From positions 229,862 to 293,861 of the forward strand of contig NZ_CP099998.1 of NCBI RefSeq assembly GCF_024138145.1: a stretch of 64,000 nt of DNA, in the 5' to 3' direction. Of the stretch, positions 25,645 to 35,700 are shown in pieces. The translations under genes and the position numbers were made by a program. Source of the DNA: Natronosalvus halobius. GTDB lineage: Archaea; Halobacteriota; Halobacteria; Halobacteriales; Natrialbaceae. The notes beneath the pieces are model-generated. The model worked only from the letters and a program-made list of their open reading frames with translations, ran no database searches and was not told the origin of the DNA. Each line of letters starts with the position of its first letter. Position 1 is the first letter of the stretch.

Positions 25645-27234
25645 ATGGACGAGCCAGCAGCCGTTACACTCGCTTCATTGCTCGACGAACGGGCTGATCG
25701 GTACCCGGAACGGACCGCGGTGCTCGATGGGGACCGATCGCTGACATACAAATTGCTGCGCGAACGCGCGGACGAACTCGCCGCGGGCCTTCGGGATCTC
25801 GGCGTCGAGCCGGGCGACTCGGTCGCGATCCTCATGGAGAACCGTGTCGAGTGGGTCGAGACGATGTTCGCCGCCCATCGCATCGGCGCGACCGTCGTCG
25901 GAGTAAGTACGTGGTCGAAACCCCGCGAACTGGAGTACTACGTGACGCACTCGGGTGCCGATGCGATCGTCGCGACGGCGTCGTTCGCCGGCACAGACTT
26001 CGCGTCGATGCTCGACGACCTCGTCGACGGCGAACTCTCGCACGAGTCGACGACGCCAGGGTCGCTGAACGCGCCCGACGCACCCAATCTCGATACCGTC
26101 GTGCTCTTTGGAGAGGAGATGCCGGGAGCCGCATCGTACGCGGACCTGCCCGCCGACCCGGTTGGTCTCGAGAGCGACCCAAACGATGCCGATGATGTCG
26201 CCTTACTGTTGTACACGAGCGGGTCGACTTCGAAACCAAAGGGAGTCCCTTTGCTTCACAGCGGGATCATCGAAAACGGCTACCACATCGGGGAACGGAT
26301 GCACCTGACCCCAGCCGACCGAGTCTGGTTGGCGTCGCCGTTGTTCTGGAGCTACGGCTCTGCGAACGCGCTCGCGGCGCTGACGACGCACGCAGGCAGT
26401 CTACTACTCCAGGCCCCGTTCGATCCCGACGTGGCGCTAGATTTGATCGATAAGTACGAGCCTACGGTCTACTACGGCATGACTAACATGACGCGGCAAC
26501 TGGTCGAGGCCGACGAGTTCGACCCGGCAAATCTCTCGTTTCGGACCGGGACGACTATCGGACCGCCCGAAGAGGTCGCGTACACGATGGACGAACTCGA
26601 CATTCCGCTGTTGTGTAACGTCTACGGCGCGACCGAAACGTATGGGAACTGCGCGGTCACTGACTGCACGCTCCCGCGCGATGTGCGACTACAGACGCAA
26701 GGGCGCCCGCTCCCCGGTCAGGAGATCGCCATCAAGGATCCCGAGACTGGCAAGCATCTCGATCAAGGCGCGGTCGGAGAGATTTGCGTCAACGGGCGAA
26801 TCACGCCCGGCTACCACAAGAACCCGGAGAAGAATCGGGAAGCCTTCGACGAAGAGGGATACCTCCACATGGGCGATCTCGGCAGACTCGACGAGGACGG
26901 TCGCGTCCAGTTCCGCGGGCGATTGAAGAACGTCCTCAAGGTCGGCGGAATCAACGTCTCGCCGATGGAAATCGAAGAACGGGTGCTCGAACACCCCGAC
27001 GTCGACCAGGCATTTGTCACCGGTCTCGATGACCCCGAAAAGGGAACCGTGGTCGGCCTTGCTGTTGTTCCCGAGTCCGGCGCGACGATTACCGAGGCTG
27101 CAGTCCGGGAACACTGTGAGTCATTAGCTTCGTACAAACGTCCATCCTCCGTCGTCGTGGTGAACGCCGTGGATCTCCCGGAGACCGATACCGGGAAAAT
27201 CAAGCGAAACATCCTCACCGAACTGTTCGAGTGA
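25645..27234 (+). CDS. AMP-forming acyl-CoA synthetase
   Basis: A 529-residue ANL-superfamily ligase that activates a carboxylic acid to its CoA thioester via an acyl-adenylate. Motifs: LLYTSGSTSKPKGVP (P-loop), NVYGATETYG, YLHMGDLGRLDEDG, GRLKNVLKVGGINVSP and a C-terminal TDTGKIKRN with the catalytic lysine. Full length. ATG 25645 is used because it sits 28 nt from a TATA box; a GTG two codons earlier is possible. It is followed by the liv transporter genes, suggesting that the imported acid is its substrate. Confidence 0.9.
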   Translation: MDEPAAVTLASLLDERADRYPERTAVLDGDRSLTYKLLRERADELAAGLRDLGVEPGDSVAILMENRVEWVETMFAAHRIGATVVGVSTWSKPRELEYYVTHSGADAIVATASFAGTDFASMLDDLVDGELSHESTTPGSLNAPDAPNLDTVVLFGEEMPGAASYADLPADPVGLESDPNDADDVALLLYTSGSTSKPKGVPLLHSGIIENGYHIGERMHLTPADRVWLASPLFWSYGSANALAALTTHAGSLLLQAPFDPDVALDLIDKYEPTVYYGMTNMTRQLVEADEFDPANLSFRTGTTIGPPEEVAYTMDELDIPLLCNVYGATETYGNCAVTDCTLPRDVRLQTQGRPLPGQEIAIKDPETGKHLDQGAVGEICVNGRITPGYHKNPEKNREAFDEEGYLHMGDLGRLDEDGRVQFRGRLKNVLKVGGINVSPMEIEERVLEHPDVDQAFVTGLDDPEKGTVVGLAVVPESGATITEAAVREHCESLASYKRPSSVVVVNAVDLPETDTGKIKRNILTELFE

Positions 27235-27305
27235 GTATCGTCGGGGCCGTGTTACCGAAACTCCCACGGCAACACTTATCACGCACCCGGTATCATTAAC
27301 GCCGT

Positions 27306-28187
27306 ATGGCAGATGCCGCTACCATAATCCAGGCTGCCCTAACAGGACTGATGCAAGGGGGTGTTTACGCGCTCATAAGCATCGGATTGACGATCATATT
27401 CGGTGTGCTCGGCATCATAAACTTCGCACAGGCGGACTTCATGATGCTCGGAATGTACGTGGCGCTCACGCTGTTTTTGAGCCTCGCCATAAGTCCAATA
27501 CTTCTGTTTTTCCTGCTGTTACCGGTGTTCATCGTATTCGGCGCCGTGATACAGCGGGGATTGATCGAACCGATCATAGACGAGCAAGAAGACGCACAGC
27601 TCATCCTAACATTCGGGATACTACTCATCCTGCAAAACGGCATGCTGGCTATCTTCGGATCCAGCCCGCAGACGATTTCGGTGCCGTACTCCTCGTCCGC
27701 GTTCAGGATCGGGTGGATTACCCTGAATCAGGCGAAGGCAATCGCGTTCGTCTTCGCGATCACGACGGCCTTCGCCATCTTCCTGCTCCTCCGGTACACG
27801 GAGTTTGGACGGGCCATTCGAGCAACCGCCGACAACACAACGGCAGCGGGGTACGCCGGGATCAACGTCCAGTGGGTGTACATGGTCGCGTTCGGCCTGG
27901 GTATCGCGCTAACTGCCAGCGCCGGCGCGTTGTTGGTGATGTACTTCCCGGCGTCACCGACCGTCGGCTTCGACTTTATCGTTCTAATGTTCGTCGTCGT
28001 GGTGGCCGGTGGGCTGGGGAGCGTTAAAGGGGCGCTCATCGCCGGGCTCGTGATCGGCGTGATTGAGAGTCTGAGCGTCGTGTGGCTTCCACTGGAACTC
28101 CAGCCAGCCACCATCTTCGTGATGTTTCTGCTCGTCGTATTGCTCCGACCACAGGGGTTGTTCGGAACTGCAGAACGAGGTGTCTAA
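27306..28187 (+). CDS. livH: Branched-chain amino acid-type ABC permease LivH
   Basis: A 293-residue integral membrane permease of the LivH type, with about eight hydrophobic segments. The typical N-terminus LMQGGVYALISIGLTIIFGVLGIINFAQADFMMLG is clear, split here only by normal family variation, and the coupling-region sequence GRAIRATADNTTAAGYAGIN is present. It starts a tight transporter operon: livM begins 3 bases after its stop. Family members import branched-chain amino acids, but many Liv systems carry aromatic acids, amides or other carboxylates. Confidence 0.93.
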   Translation: MADAATIIQAALTGLMQGGVYALISIGLTIIFGVLGIINFAQADFMMLGMYVALTLFLSLAISPILLFFLLLPVFIVFGAVIQRGLIEPIIDEQEDAQLILTFGILLILQNGMLAIFGSSPQTISVPYSSSAFRIGWITLNQAKAIAFVFAITTAFAIFLLLRYTEFGRAIRATADNTTAAGYAGINVQWVYMVAFGLGIALTASAGALLVMYFPASPTVGFDFIVLMFVVVVAGGLGSVKGALIAGLVIGVIESLSVVWLPLELQPATIFVMFLLVVLLRPQGLFGTAERGV

Positions 28188-28190
28188 CCG

Positions 28191-29246
28191 ATGGCTATGA
28201 ATTTACTCACAGATGTCGATGACGAACAGATTCGGCGCGGAGGCCGCGCGATACTCGTAGCGTTATTCGTGTCGTTTCTGGTACTCCCATTTGTGGTAAC
28301 CGGACAGGGCCTGCTCAGACTGGTCCTGCTCGCGTTCATCTGGTCGGGGTACGCCGCCGCCTGGAACCTATTTAGCGGGTTTTCCGGGTACATCTCCTTC
28401 GGTCACGCAGTCTTCTTTGGTCTGGGCGGGTTCACGTCAACGGTCTTACTCGCCGATTATGGCGTCACGCCCTGGATTGGAATGATCGCTGGTGCGCTTG
28501 TGGCCGTCGCAGCCGCTATTGTCATCGGACTGGTCACGTTTCGGGCCGGACTGTCGGGCATCTATTTCGCGCTATCGGTGCTCGCGTTCCCGCTCATCCT
28601 CGCACCGGTCCTTGTGTGGCTGGGGTACATCGAATTGAGCGTGCCGTTCAACAACGACCAGCCGTACTACTACATGTCCTTCCGGGGACTGTTCGAATAC
28701 TACTACATCGCCCTCGGAATGCTACTATTCACGATGGCCGTCTGCTGGAAGGTCCAGCGAAGTCGCCTGGGCTTCTATCTCCAGGCAATCAAGAGTAGCG
28801 AGGAGGCTGCGGAGAGTCTCGGCGTAAGCGCAATGCGATACAAACTGTACGCACTGTCGCTCAGCGCGTTTCTTTCGGCGATGCTGGGGACCGTCTACAC
28901 CCAGGTCAACTACATCTTTGCGACACAGGGCATCTTCAGCGTTCACGTCTCCGCAGAGCCGGTGATACTGGCCGTCGCGGGCGGTCTCGGGACGCTATAC
29001 GGGCCGCTAGTCGCGGGACTCACGCTGTTCCCGCTGGCGGAGATGCTACGGTCGTCGTACGGTTCAGTCATTCCAGGCATCCACAACATTATCTACGGGA
29101 TCGTGCTCATCGTTGTGATCATCTACTTCCCCGACGGCCTGTACGCGAGTCTTCGTCAGCGGATCATAGGCGATGCAGACAAGCCAGAGGGTAGCACAAC
29201 CAGCAGCGATATGAAAAGCAGTACCTCGACTGAAAGGAGTGATTGA
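28191..29246 (+). CDS. livM: Branched-chain amino acid-type ABC permease LivM
   Basis: A 351-residue permease partner of LivH with about ten hydrophobic segments. The family signature GYISFGHAVFFGLGGFTS and the coupling-helix sequence SEEAAESLGVSAMRYKL are present. The C-terminal tail is polar and serine-rich. It lies between livH (3-base gap) and livG (start one base after the stop), so it is translated as part of the operon. Confidence 0.92.
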   Translation: MAMNLLTDVDDEQIRRGGRAILVALFVSFLVLPFVVTGQGLLRLVLLAFIWSGYAAAWNLFSGFSGYISFGHAVFFGLGGFTSTVLLADYGVTPWIGMIAGALVAVAAAIVIGLVTFRAGLSGIYFALSVLAFPLILAPVLVWLGYIELSVPFNNDQPYYYMSFRGLFEYYYIALGMLLFTMAVCWKVQRSRLGFYLQAIKSSEEAAESLGVSAMRYKLYALSLSAFLSAMLGTVYTQVNYIFATQGIFSVHVSAEPVILAVAGGLGTLYGPLVAGLTLFPLAEMLRSSYGSVIPGIHNIIYGIVLIVVIIYFPDGLYASLRQRIIGDADKPEGSTTSSDMKSSTSTERSD

Positions 29247-29247
29247 G

Positions 29248-30048
29248 ATGACGGCAAAACAGACGCAATCGGTAACGCAAGCGGACGGAGAGACCATACT
29301 CACAGTTGAGAACGTCACGAAGCGCTTCGGCGGTCTCGTTGCGGTCGATGACGTGAGCTTCGAAGTGCCCGAGGGACAGACACTTGGTCTCATCGGACCC
29401 AATGGAGCCGGTAAGACGACGCTGTTCAACGTACTCAACGGGTTCCTCGAACCCAACGAGGGGACGGTCTCCGTCAACGGCGTCGAGCTAACCGATAGCA
29501 CTCCCGACAAACACGCAAAGCACGGGATGGCCCGAACCTTCCAGTTGGTCAAACCGTTCGGCACGCTGAACGTGCTCGAAAACGTGATGGTTGGCGCGTT
29601 CATGAACGATCGGAACCGAAGCGCCGCCGAGCGAAAGGCGCACGAAACGCTCGAGTTCCTCGATATCGACCACCTGGCAGACCGGTCGCCGGAAAACATC
29701 ACGGTCGCACAAAAAAAGAAGATGGAGCTGTGTCGCGCACTGGCGACGGACCCCGACCTGCTACTTGTCGACGAAATCATGGCTGGACTGCACGAAGAGG
29801 AGATGAATGACTTGATCAGCGCATTGAAACAGATCAACGACGACGGGACGACGATTGTGCTCATCGAGCACGTGATGGACGCGATCATGCAGATTTCGGA
29901 GCGGATCATCGTCCTCAACGAAGGGAAGGTAATCGCCGACGATTCACCCGATGACATCGCTAACAACGAGGAGGTCATTGAGGCGTATCTCGGCCAACGG
30001 TGGAAAGAACAGCAGGAAGCGGTCGAGGGAGGTGCCGACAATGCTTGA
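29248..30048 (+). CDS. livG: ABC transporter ATP-binding protein LivG
   Basis: A 266-residue ATPase subunit. It has Walker A GPNGAGKTTLF, the LivG-type insertion with HGMARTFQLVKPFG, and Walker B LLLVDEIMAGLHEEE. The signature reads NITVAQKKKMELCRAL in place of LSGGQ, a variant seen in one LivG subgroup (TLAQRKRLE-type), so I do not regard it as inactive. The start at 29248 follows the livM stop. It overlaps livF by 8 bases. Confidence 0.92.
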   Translation: MTAKQTQSVTQADGETILTVENVTKRFGGLVAVDDVSFEVPEGQTLGLIGPNGAGKTTLFNVLNGFLEPNEGTVSVNGVELTDSTPDKHAKHGMARTFQLVKPFGTLNVLENVMVGAFMNDRNRSAAERKAHETLEFLDIDHLADRSPENITVAQKKKMELCRALATDPDLLLVDEIMAGLHEEEMNDLISALKQINDDGTTIVLIEHVMDAIMQISERIIVLNEGKVIADDSPDDIANNEEVIEAYLGQRWKEQQEAVEGGADNA

Positions 30049-30748
30049 GCTGTCCGACATCGATGTCGCGTACGGCGAGTCTCAGGTCATCTTCGGTGTC
30101 GATCTACACGTAAACGAAGGAGAATTCGTTGCGATGATCGGACCGAACGGGGCTGGAAAGAGCACGCTGTTCAAGACGATTTCTGGGAACATGACGCCGA
30201 AAGCCGGCACGATCGACTATCGTGGGAATTCCATCGTCGGCATGGACCCCCACGAGATCACGCAACTTGGTATTAGCCACGTCCCCCAGGACGACAGCCT
30301 ATTCACCGGCCTCACTGTCATCGACAACCTCCGCGTCGGCTCGTTCATGAAGGACGTTCGCGACCAGCGCGAGGAAAATATGGATCTCGTCTTCGATATC
30401 TTCCCCAGACTCGAAGAGCGCCGGGATCAGATTGCCGGGACGCTTTCTGGCGGTGAACGGCGGATGCTCGCGGTTGCGAAGGGGCTCATGTCTGATCCCG
30501 ACCTGCTGATGCTGGACGAGCCCAGCGCGGGGCTCGCGCCGAACCTCGTCGATCTGGTGTTCCAGCGAATCGAACAGATCCGTGAGGAAACCGGCACGAC
30601 AGTGTTCCTCGTCGAACAGCGCGTTCTCGAATCGCTGGACATCGCCGAACGAGCGTACGTACTGGAGAACGGCCGCATCGAGATGACCGGTCCGACGGAC
30701 GAGCTTCGGTCGCAAGACGAGATTCAGGAAGCATACCTGGGTCTGTAG
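30041..30748 (+). CDS. livF: ABC transporter ATP-binding protein LivF
   Basis: A 235-residue ATPase subunit with Walker A GPNGAGKSTLF, a Q-loop in ISHVPQDDSLFTGLTV, signature LSGGERRMLAVAKGL and Walker B LLMLDEPSAGLAPN. The ATG at 30041 is preceded by a GGGAGG sequence inside the end of livG and overlaps that gene by 8 bases, indicating translational coupling. A longer frame starting at 29951 is only livG read out of frame. Confidence 0.93.
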   Translation: MLELSDIDVAYGESQVIFGVDLHVNEGEFVAMIGPNGAGKSTLFKTISGNMTPKAGTIDYRGNSIVGMDPHEITQLGISHVPQDDSLFTGLTVIDNLRVGSFMKDVRDQREENMDLVFDIFPRLEERRDQIAGTLSGGERRMLAVAKGLMSDPDLLMLDEPSAGLAPNLVDLVFQRIEQIREETGTTVFLVEQRVLESLDIAERAYVLENGRIEMTGPTDELRSQDEIQEAYLGL

Positions 30749-30859
30749 GATTACTCCGCCCGATCCGAAACGCGTTCTTTTCGGTCACATCATACCGCCG
30801 GGACAGATGTCAACTAGTAACCAATATGTTTATGGTTCACCCATAGCATATGCCATAGT

Positions 30860-32119
30860 ATGCCATCCAGTAGACGGAAGTTTATCGCGGCAGCAGGTGC
30901 ATCCGGAATGATTGGTGTGGCTGGCTGTACTGGCGGAGACGAAGTTGACGAAGTCGTTCTCGGAACGATCACGCCGCTTTCGGGACCATTCGCGCTCAAC
31001 GGAACGCTGACCAAGCAGGGGGTCGACTTCGCGGTCGAAGAAATCAACGAAAACGGCGGCATCGAGGCACTCGACGGAGCCGAGATGACCGTCGTCTCGG
31101 AGGACACAGGCGAGACGACCGACAGCGCGACGTCGGCCGCACAGGACCTGTATTCTAACCACGCGCCGTCCGCAGCGTTCGGATCGTGGTTGAGCTCGCA
31201 GACACTAGCGACAACGTCGGTGTCTGAGCGGCAGGGCGTTCCGCAGTTGACCCTGTCATACTCCGACGAGATCGTCGAGCGTGGCTACGAATACACGTTC
31301 CAGCTGGCACCAAAATCCAGCGAACTCGGCGAACAGAGCCTCGACCTGTCGGTCCAGTTAGCGGAGGCAGTCGATAGCGAGATCGAAAAGGTGGCAATCG
31401 TCGGGGACAACACCGCCGCCATCACGTTCACCTTCGACCCGCTTCGTGACGAGATTATTCCGAACCGGGACGGCATCGAAATCGTCGTCGATGAGGTCTG
31501 GTCGCCGACTCTGACCGACGCGACGCCGATCGTCCGCCAGCTCCAGGAACAGGAGCCCGACGTGATGATCTTCGGGGCGACGGCATTTCCTGACTCCGTC
31601 GCCATCTTGCGCAAGATGAACGAACTCGATGTGCAACTCCCGATGATTGGCATCGGGGCGTGGCTCGCGCTCCCGGCGTACATCGAAAACGTCGGCGCGG
31701 ACCTCGCGGAGGGGATCATGGCGGCGACCGGTGCACACCCATTAGCCGGCCAGGAGGAGAACGTCAGGCGGTTCACGGAGTTCTCCGACGAACCGTTCAT
31801 GATCCAGGACTCGCTGATCTCCTACGCTGGCGTGTACGTCGTCAAGGAAGCCATCGAGCAGTCCGGCTCGACTGACCCAGGCGACGTTCGGGACGCGATC
31901 TCGGACATCGAGCTCACGGAGGGGAACGCGGTCGATTCCTTCCCAATCGACACGATCCAGTTCGAAGACAATGGGCACATGGAGGGTGCCCAACCCGTCC
32001 TGGCCCAGTGGAAGGACAGGGAAGACGCCGACTGGGTCGGTACCGAAGCCGCCCCCTTCACCGTCTTCCCTGAGGAGGTCGCCATGCGTGAAGTCGAGTG
32101 GACACCGCCAGAGTATTGA
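30860..32119 (+). CDS. livK: Liv-type substrate-binding lipoprotein
   Basis: A 419-residue extracytoplasmic receptor of the periplasmic-binding-protein type I fold (LivK/Peripla_BP_6). It has a Tat signal (SRRKFIAAAG) and lipobox VAGC (Cys23), so it is exported folded and lipid-anchored. The mature part starts VVLGTITPLSGPFALNG, the ligand-binding start of the family, with VDFAVEEINENGGI following. It is 110 bases after livF with its own AT-rich upstream region (ATATGTTTATGG), so it may be transcribed separately and more strongly. Confidence 0.92.
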   Translation: MPSSRRKFIAAAGASGMIGVAGCTGGDEVDEVVLGTITPLSGPFALNGTLTKQGVDFAVEEINENGGIEALDGAEMTVVSEDTGETTDSATSAAQDLYSNHAPSAAFGSWLSSQTLATTSVSERQGVPQLTLSYSDEIVERGYEYTFQLAPKSSELGEQSLDLSVQLAEAVDSEIEKVAIVGDNTAAITFTFDPLRDEIIPNRDGIEIVVDEVWSPTLTDATPIVRQLQEQEPDVMIFGATAFPDSVAILRKMNELDVQLPMIGIGAWLALPAYIENVGADLAEGIMAATGAHPLAGQEENVRRFTEFSDEPFMIQDSLISYAGVYVVKEAIEQSGSTDPGDVRDAISDIELTEGNAVDSFPIDTIQFEDNGHMEGAQPVLAQWKDREDADWVGTEAAPFTVFPEEVAMREVEWTPPEY

Positions 32120-32241
32120 ACGCTCGAACGCTCGACCGGTCGATTTTTCGGCAGATTATGAGCGGGCCGCGCGTCACGACAAATTGATGCGAACGGTTGC
32201 AATCTCGAGTACGTGGACTGAAAAACGGTGCAGAGCGCCGC

Positions 32242-33090
32242 CTACTCGGCGGGCGTGAGAACAGTGACGTCGCCGACGGTGGCGGATCGGGTCGGCCCCC
32301 AGGACGTCTCGATTACCTCGTAGCTCGCTTCGTCGTTCGCGACTGCCGTAAGCGCCTCGCTCACGTGGTCGAGCACCGACAGGTCGTCGTCGCGTATCGG
32401 GTCGCCGTGTCCAATAGTGAGCGTGTCAAAGGCGCCCTCGTCCCGGAGACTGACGAGTCGATCGATGGATTCCCGGTACGCGGAGAGATTTGAATCCTCG
32501 AAGTGAGCGAAGATCTCGATGCCGGGTTCGAGGACGTCCGACCCGTGACAGACGCCGGTTTCGCGATCCAGGACGGCAAGTAGCCCAGGGGTGTGCCCGG
32601 GGACCGGGACCAGTTCGAGTTCGCGATTGCCAACGGTGAGAGTGTCGCCCGGGTCGACTGCCCCGACGTCTGGGATCGGCTCGATGCTGTAGTTGTCCGG
32701 GTCGAAACCGTCTGGGAGGGGCTTCCCGAGTTCCAGCCAGTCGGCCATGAACTCTCGGGGGCGCTGGTCGTAGTCATCTTCAAGGACATCGAGCGAGACG
32801 GTACCATCGGGTCCGCGCTCGCGACCGTTAATGACTACGTCGTCGAACTGCGTGGCTGCGCCGAGGTGGTCCCAGTGGGAGTGGGTCAGCAGGACGCGAA
32901 CGTCGCCACCGACGAGATCCTCGACGACCGAACGGAGGTCGCCGATACCGAGGCCGGTGTCGATCAACAGCGCCTCGTCCCCACCGTCGACGACGAACGT
33001 GTTACAGGGGAGGACGCCCTGTCCTTCGGTGATCTGGTGGGTTTCTGGCGCGATCCGCTCGATCGTGAACCAGTCAGTCGTGTCGTTCAT
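32242..33090 (-). CDS. MBL-fold metallo-hydrolase
   Basis: A 282-residue metallo-beta-lactamase-fold protein. Metal ligands: THSHWDHLGAA (HxHxDH), PVPGHTPGL (His), SDVL in the bridging-Asp position and TIGHGDP (His). This is the glyoxalase II-like type, probably a thioester or ester hydrolase. The start at 33090 is chosen by close similarity to the paralogue at 39593, which begins with the same DWF-x4-I pattern; the frame open further upstream is not conserved. It converges with the liv operon and follows the quinone-reductase-like gene on the same strand. Confidence 0.87.
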   Translation of the reverse strand: MNDTTDWFTIERIAPETHQITEGQGVLPCNTFVVDGGDEALLIDTGLGIGDLRSVVEDLVGGDVRVLLTHSHWDHLGAATQFDDVVINGRERGPDGTVSLDVLEDDYDQRPREFMADWLELGKPLPDGFDPDNYSIEPIPDVGAVDPGDTLTVGNRELELVPVPGHTPGLLAVLDRETGVCHGSDVLEPGIEIFAHFEDSNLSAYRESIDRLVSLRDEGAFDTLTIGHGDPIRDDDLSVLDHVSEALTAVANDEASYEVIETSWGPTRSATVGDVTVLTPAE

Positions 33091-33179
33091 ACGTTCCGTA
33101 CGATGCCCCGGATGGTTATCTTTTCGTCGCGGACCTGGGAGCGGTGAAACCGCCGCTCTCCCGATCGTTCGCTCCCCCA

Positions 33180-34142
33180 TTACGGGAGTATGATGAGCTT
33201 TCCGTGGAAACTGTCCTCTATGACGGCGCGCTGTGCAGCGGCCGCATCCTCTAGGTCGTATCGACGGGCGATGTGGATGTCGAGCCGTCCGTCGGCCAGG
33301 AGGACGGCGACCTCCTCGAGAACAGCACCTAGATCGGGTTCGTTCGACATCGCGAACACCTGGACGGTGGCGTCGGTCCGGATCGCCGGCCACATGTCCG
33401 TAATCCGGGACTCGTCCTGCGGACCGCCAATGACGACGACAGTACCGTCCGGTGCGAGCACTTCGAGATCGAACTGGAGGTAGCTGCCAATGCGGTGGTC
33501 GAGGACGACATCGACGCCGTCAGGTGCGATCTTTTGAGCGGTTGCCAGCAGATCCGGCCGGGCGTAGTCGAGCACCGTGTCGGCTCCGCACTCCCTGGCG
33601 AACTCCCTGGACGCCTCCGAACCGGCGGTGGTGACGACGGTCGCGCCGCAGAGCTTTGCGGTCTGGACGGCGACGTGACCGACACCACCGCTCCCGCCGT
33701 GGATGAAGCAGGTCGATGTGGGAGTGAGTCTGGCGTGTTCGACGAACGCCAACCACGCGGTCGTGCCGACGACGCCGGCGGCAGCCCCCTGTTCGAAGCT
33801 AACTTCGTCCGGGAGCACAGCGTACCGCCTGGGTCGTGCGACAACGTACTCGGCATAGGTTCCCTGACGGTCGTTTTGGAGGCCAGTTCCGAACACGCGA
33901 TCACCGGGTTCGACGTCAGTCACCGTCTCGCCGACCGATTCGACGATGCCGGCGAAGTCCGCTCCGGGGATCCGGGGTAGCGGATGATCGCGATCGCCTT
34001 CCCGCGAGTACACTTCCGTCGGATTCACCCCAATCGCACGAACCTCGACGAGTATCTCGTCAGGTCGCGGCGACGGGTTCGGCACCGATTCGACCTGGAG
34101 CTGCTCCGGACCACCGGTTTCATGAAAGCGGGCTGCACGCAT
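33180..34142 (-). CDS. Zinc-free MDR quinone oxidoreductase-like enzyme
   Basis: A 320-residue NADPH-dependent reductase of the quinone oxidoreductase group: PRIPGADFAGIVESVGETV, EPGDRVFGTG, a Rossmann motif IHGGSGGVGHVAVQTAKL and an acidic C-terminus. No structural zinc cysteines. It probably reduces a quinone or an alpha-beta unsaturated carbonyl. The start at 34142 (MRAARFHE) is the usual family start. Its stop is about 90 bases before the MBL hydrolase gene, so the two may share a transcript. Confidence 0.87.
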   Translation of the reverse strand: MRAARFHETGGPEQLQVESVPNPSPRPDEILVEVRAIGVNPTEVYSREGDRDHPLPRIPGADFAGIVESVGETVTDVEPGDRVFGTGLQNDRQGTYAEYVVARPRRYAVLPDEVSFEQGAAAGVVGTTAWLAFVEHARLTPTSTCFIHGGSGGVGHVAVQTAKLCGATVVTTAGSEASREFARECGADTVLDYARPDLLATAQKIAPDGVDVVLDHRIGSYLQFDLEVLAPDGTVVVIGGPQDESRITDMWPAIRTDATVQVFAMSNEPDLGAVLEEVAVLLADGRLDIHIARRYDLEDAAAAQRAVIEDSFHGKLIILP

Positions 34143-34352
34143 GTTGACACACCACGCAACCATCGTAGAAAAGCGTTCTGTACAGGCCTGCCAGGGTGCC
34201 GTCGTGAACGCGGCTGGGGTCGGTATTGACGCCGGCCAAAGCGGTTCACCGGTGTCCCACGATTACGTCCATGCCGTCCAATCTCGGTGGGGTGAACGCC
34301 AGCGCCGAGACGGTCGACACGTTTCATCTCAGGTGCCCCGCGAGAGCGGGCG

Positions 34353-35570
34353 TCAGCTCGGATTCGATTCCGGGAGGGCCAACGCGATAACGACAGCAAT
34401 GGAGGCAATGCCGCCGGAGAACGCGAACGCGAGGAGGTAGGCGCCGCTCCATTCAATGATGAGGCCGGTAAGGATGGGAGCGCCGAATGCGCCGAGAAAT
34501 CCCATTGCGTTGACGACGGCCAACGCCGTCCCGACGACGTTCGGGGCGACAAGCTCCCTAACGTAGACGAACAGCAGCACCTGACCGATCTGGCTGAAAA
34601 AGCCAGCTACGAGCAAGAGCCCGATCGTCAGGCCGACTGACCCGACCAGCGCGATGCCGACGACCGTCGGTGCGGTGACGAGGAACGCGAGGACGACGAG
34701 CGGCTTCCGGCGGCCGCCGAACGTGCGATCGGAGAGTACACCGCTAAAGCTTCTGGAGAGCAGGCCGATTGCGGGAAAGGCAGCGGCGAACAGCCCGCTC
34801 TGAGTCAGCGAGAGCTGGTACTGATCCCGAAAGTACGTCGGCATCCAGTTGTTGATGATGAAGGTGAGCGATATCGCGATACAGCCCAGCGTCGCGACGC
34901 CCCATACGGCCCGGTGCCGGAACACCGCGAGGAACTCCGAGTGCGTCGGTCTGGACTCGGTCATCGTCTCCATCTCGAAGTCTTGGCTCACGATCCAGAA
35001 CGCGACGGTCAGCACCAATGCCAGCGTCCCGTAGAGGGGGAACGAGAGGGCCCAACCGAACCGCTCGGCGACCAACGGGGTGGCGAACTGGCCAACGGCA
35101 AAGCCGAGCGGAACACTCGTCGCGTAGATCGTGATCGCCGTTGCCTGCCTGTCGCTGGCTGCGACGTTACCGACCGCGTTAACGCTGGCCGTCCAGATAG
35201 CGACGACGGCCAGGCCGCCGAACAGCCGGCTTCCCAGAAGCGAGAGGTAGCCGCCGGTCCCGGCCGCGTACCAGCCCCATACCGAGGCAACGAATAACCA
35301 GGCGCTGCTCGCGAGGAGCGCGTTCCGATTGTCGACGCCGTCCAGCACCATACCGATGGGAATCGCGCCCACGGCCATCGAGAGGAAGAGCACGCTCATG
35401 ACCCAGCTCGCCGCCGTTGGGCCGATCGAAAGTCGACCCATGATGACGGGAAGCAGGCTCGCTGGCGCGATCTGGTAGGCTGCGACGAACACGTAGACGG
35501 TCCAACAGAGGAAAACTGGATACCAGTATCTCTCGCCAAGCCAATCACTAAACCTGCTGGACACGTCCAT
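34353..35570 (-). CDS. MFS permease
   Basis: A 405-residue major facilitator with twelve predicted membrane segments in two halves. The loop-2/3-type motif is seen as GVLSDRTFGGRRKPLV between segments 8 and 9, and GSRLFGGLAVVAIWTASVNAVG in segment 4. Members with this layout (ACS/NarK-like) carry organic anions. In this island it is a second uptake or export route alongside the Liv system. The substrate is unknown. It is oriented opposite to the M29-like gene at 35701, so their promoters face each other across about 130 bases. Confidence 0.88.
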   Translation of the reverse strand: MDVSSRFSDWLGERYWYPVFLCWTVYVFVAAYQIAPASLLPVIMGRLSIGPTAASWVMSVLFLSMAVGAIPIGMVLDGVDNRNALLASSAWLFVASVWGWYAAGTGGYLSLLGSRLFGGLAVVAIWTASVNAVGNVAASDRQATAITIYATSVPLGFAVGQFATPLVAERFGWALSFPLYGTLALVLTVAFWIVSQDFEMETMTESRPTHSEFLAVFRHRAVWGVATLGCIAISLTFIINNWMPTYFRDQYQLSLTQSGLFAAAFPAIGLLSRSFSGVLSDRTFGGRRKPLVVLAFLVTAPTVVGIALVGSVGLTIGLLLVAGFFSQIGQVLLFVYVRELVAPNVVGTALAVVNAMGFLGAFGAPILTGLIIEWSGAYLLAFAFSGGIASIAVVIALALPESNPS

Positions 35571-35700
35571 CTGTGGGCCAATTCGCTCGGACCGACGTTA
35601 ATCTAGGGGCATCCCCGCCCATTGGCGTGTCGTCTGGCGAAACGAACGGAAGGCGACGGGAGAGGTACGCTTTTTACCGTGGTCAGAAATACATAGCGTG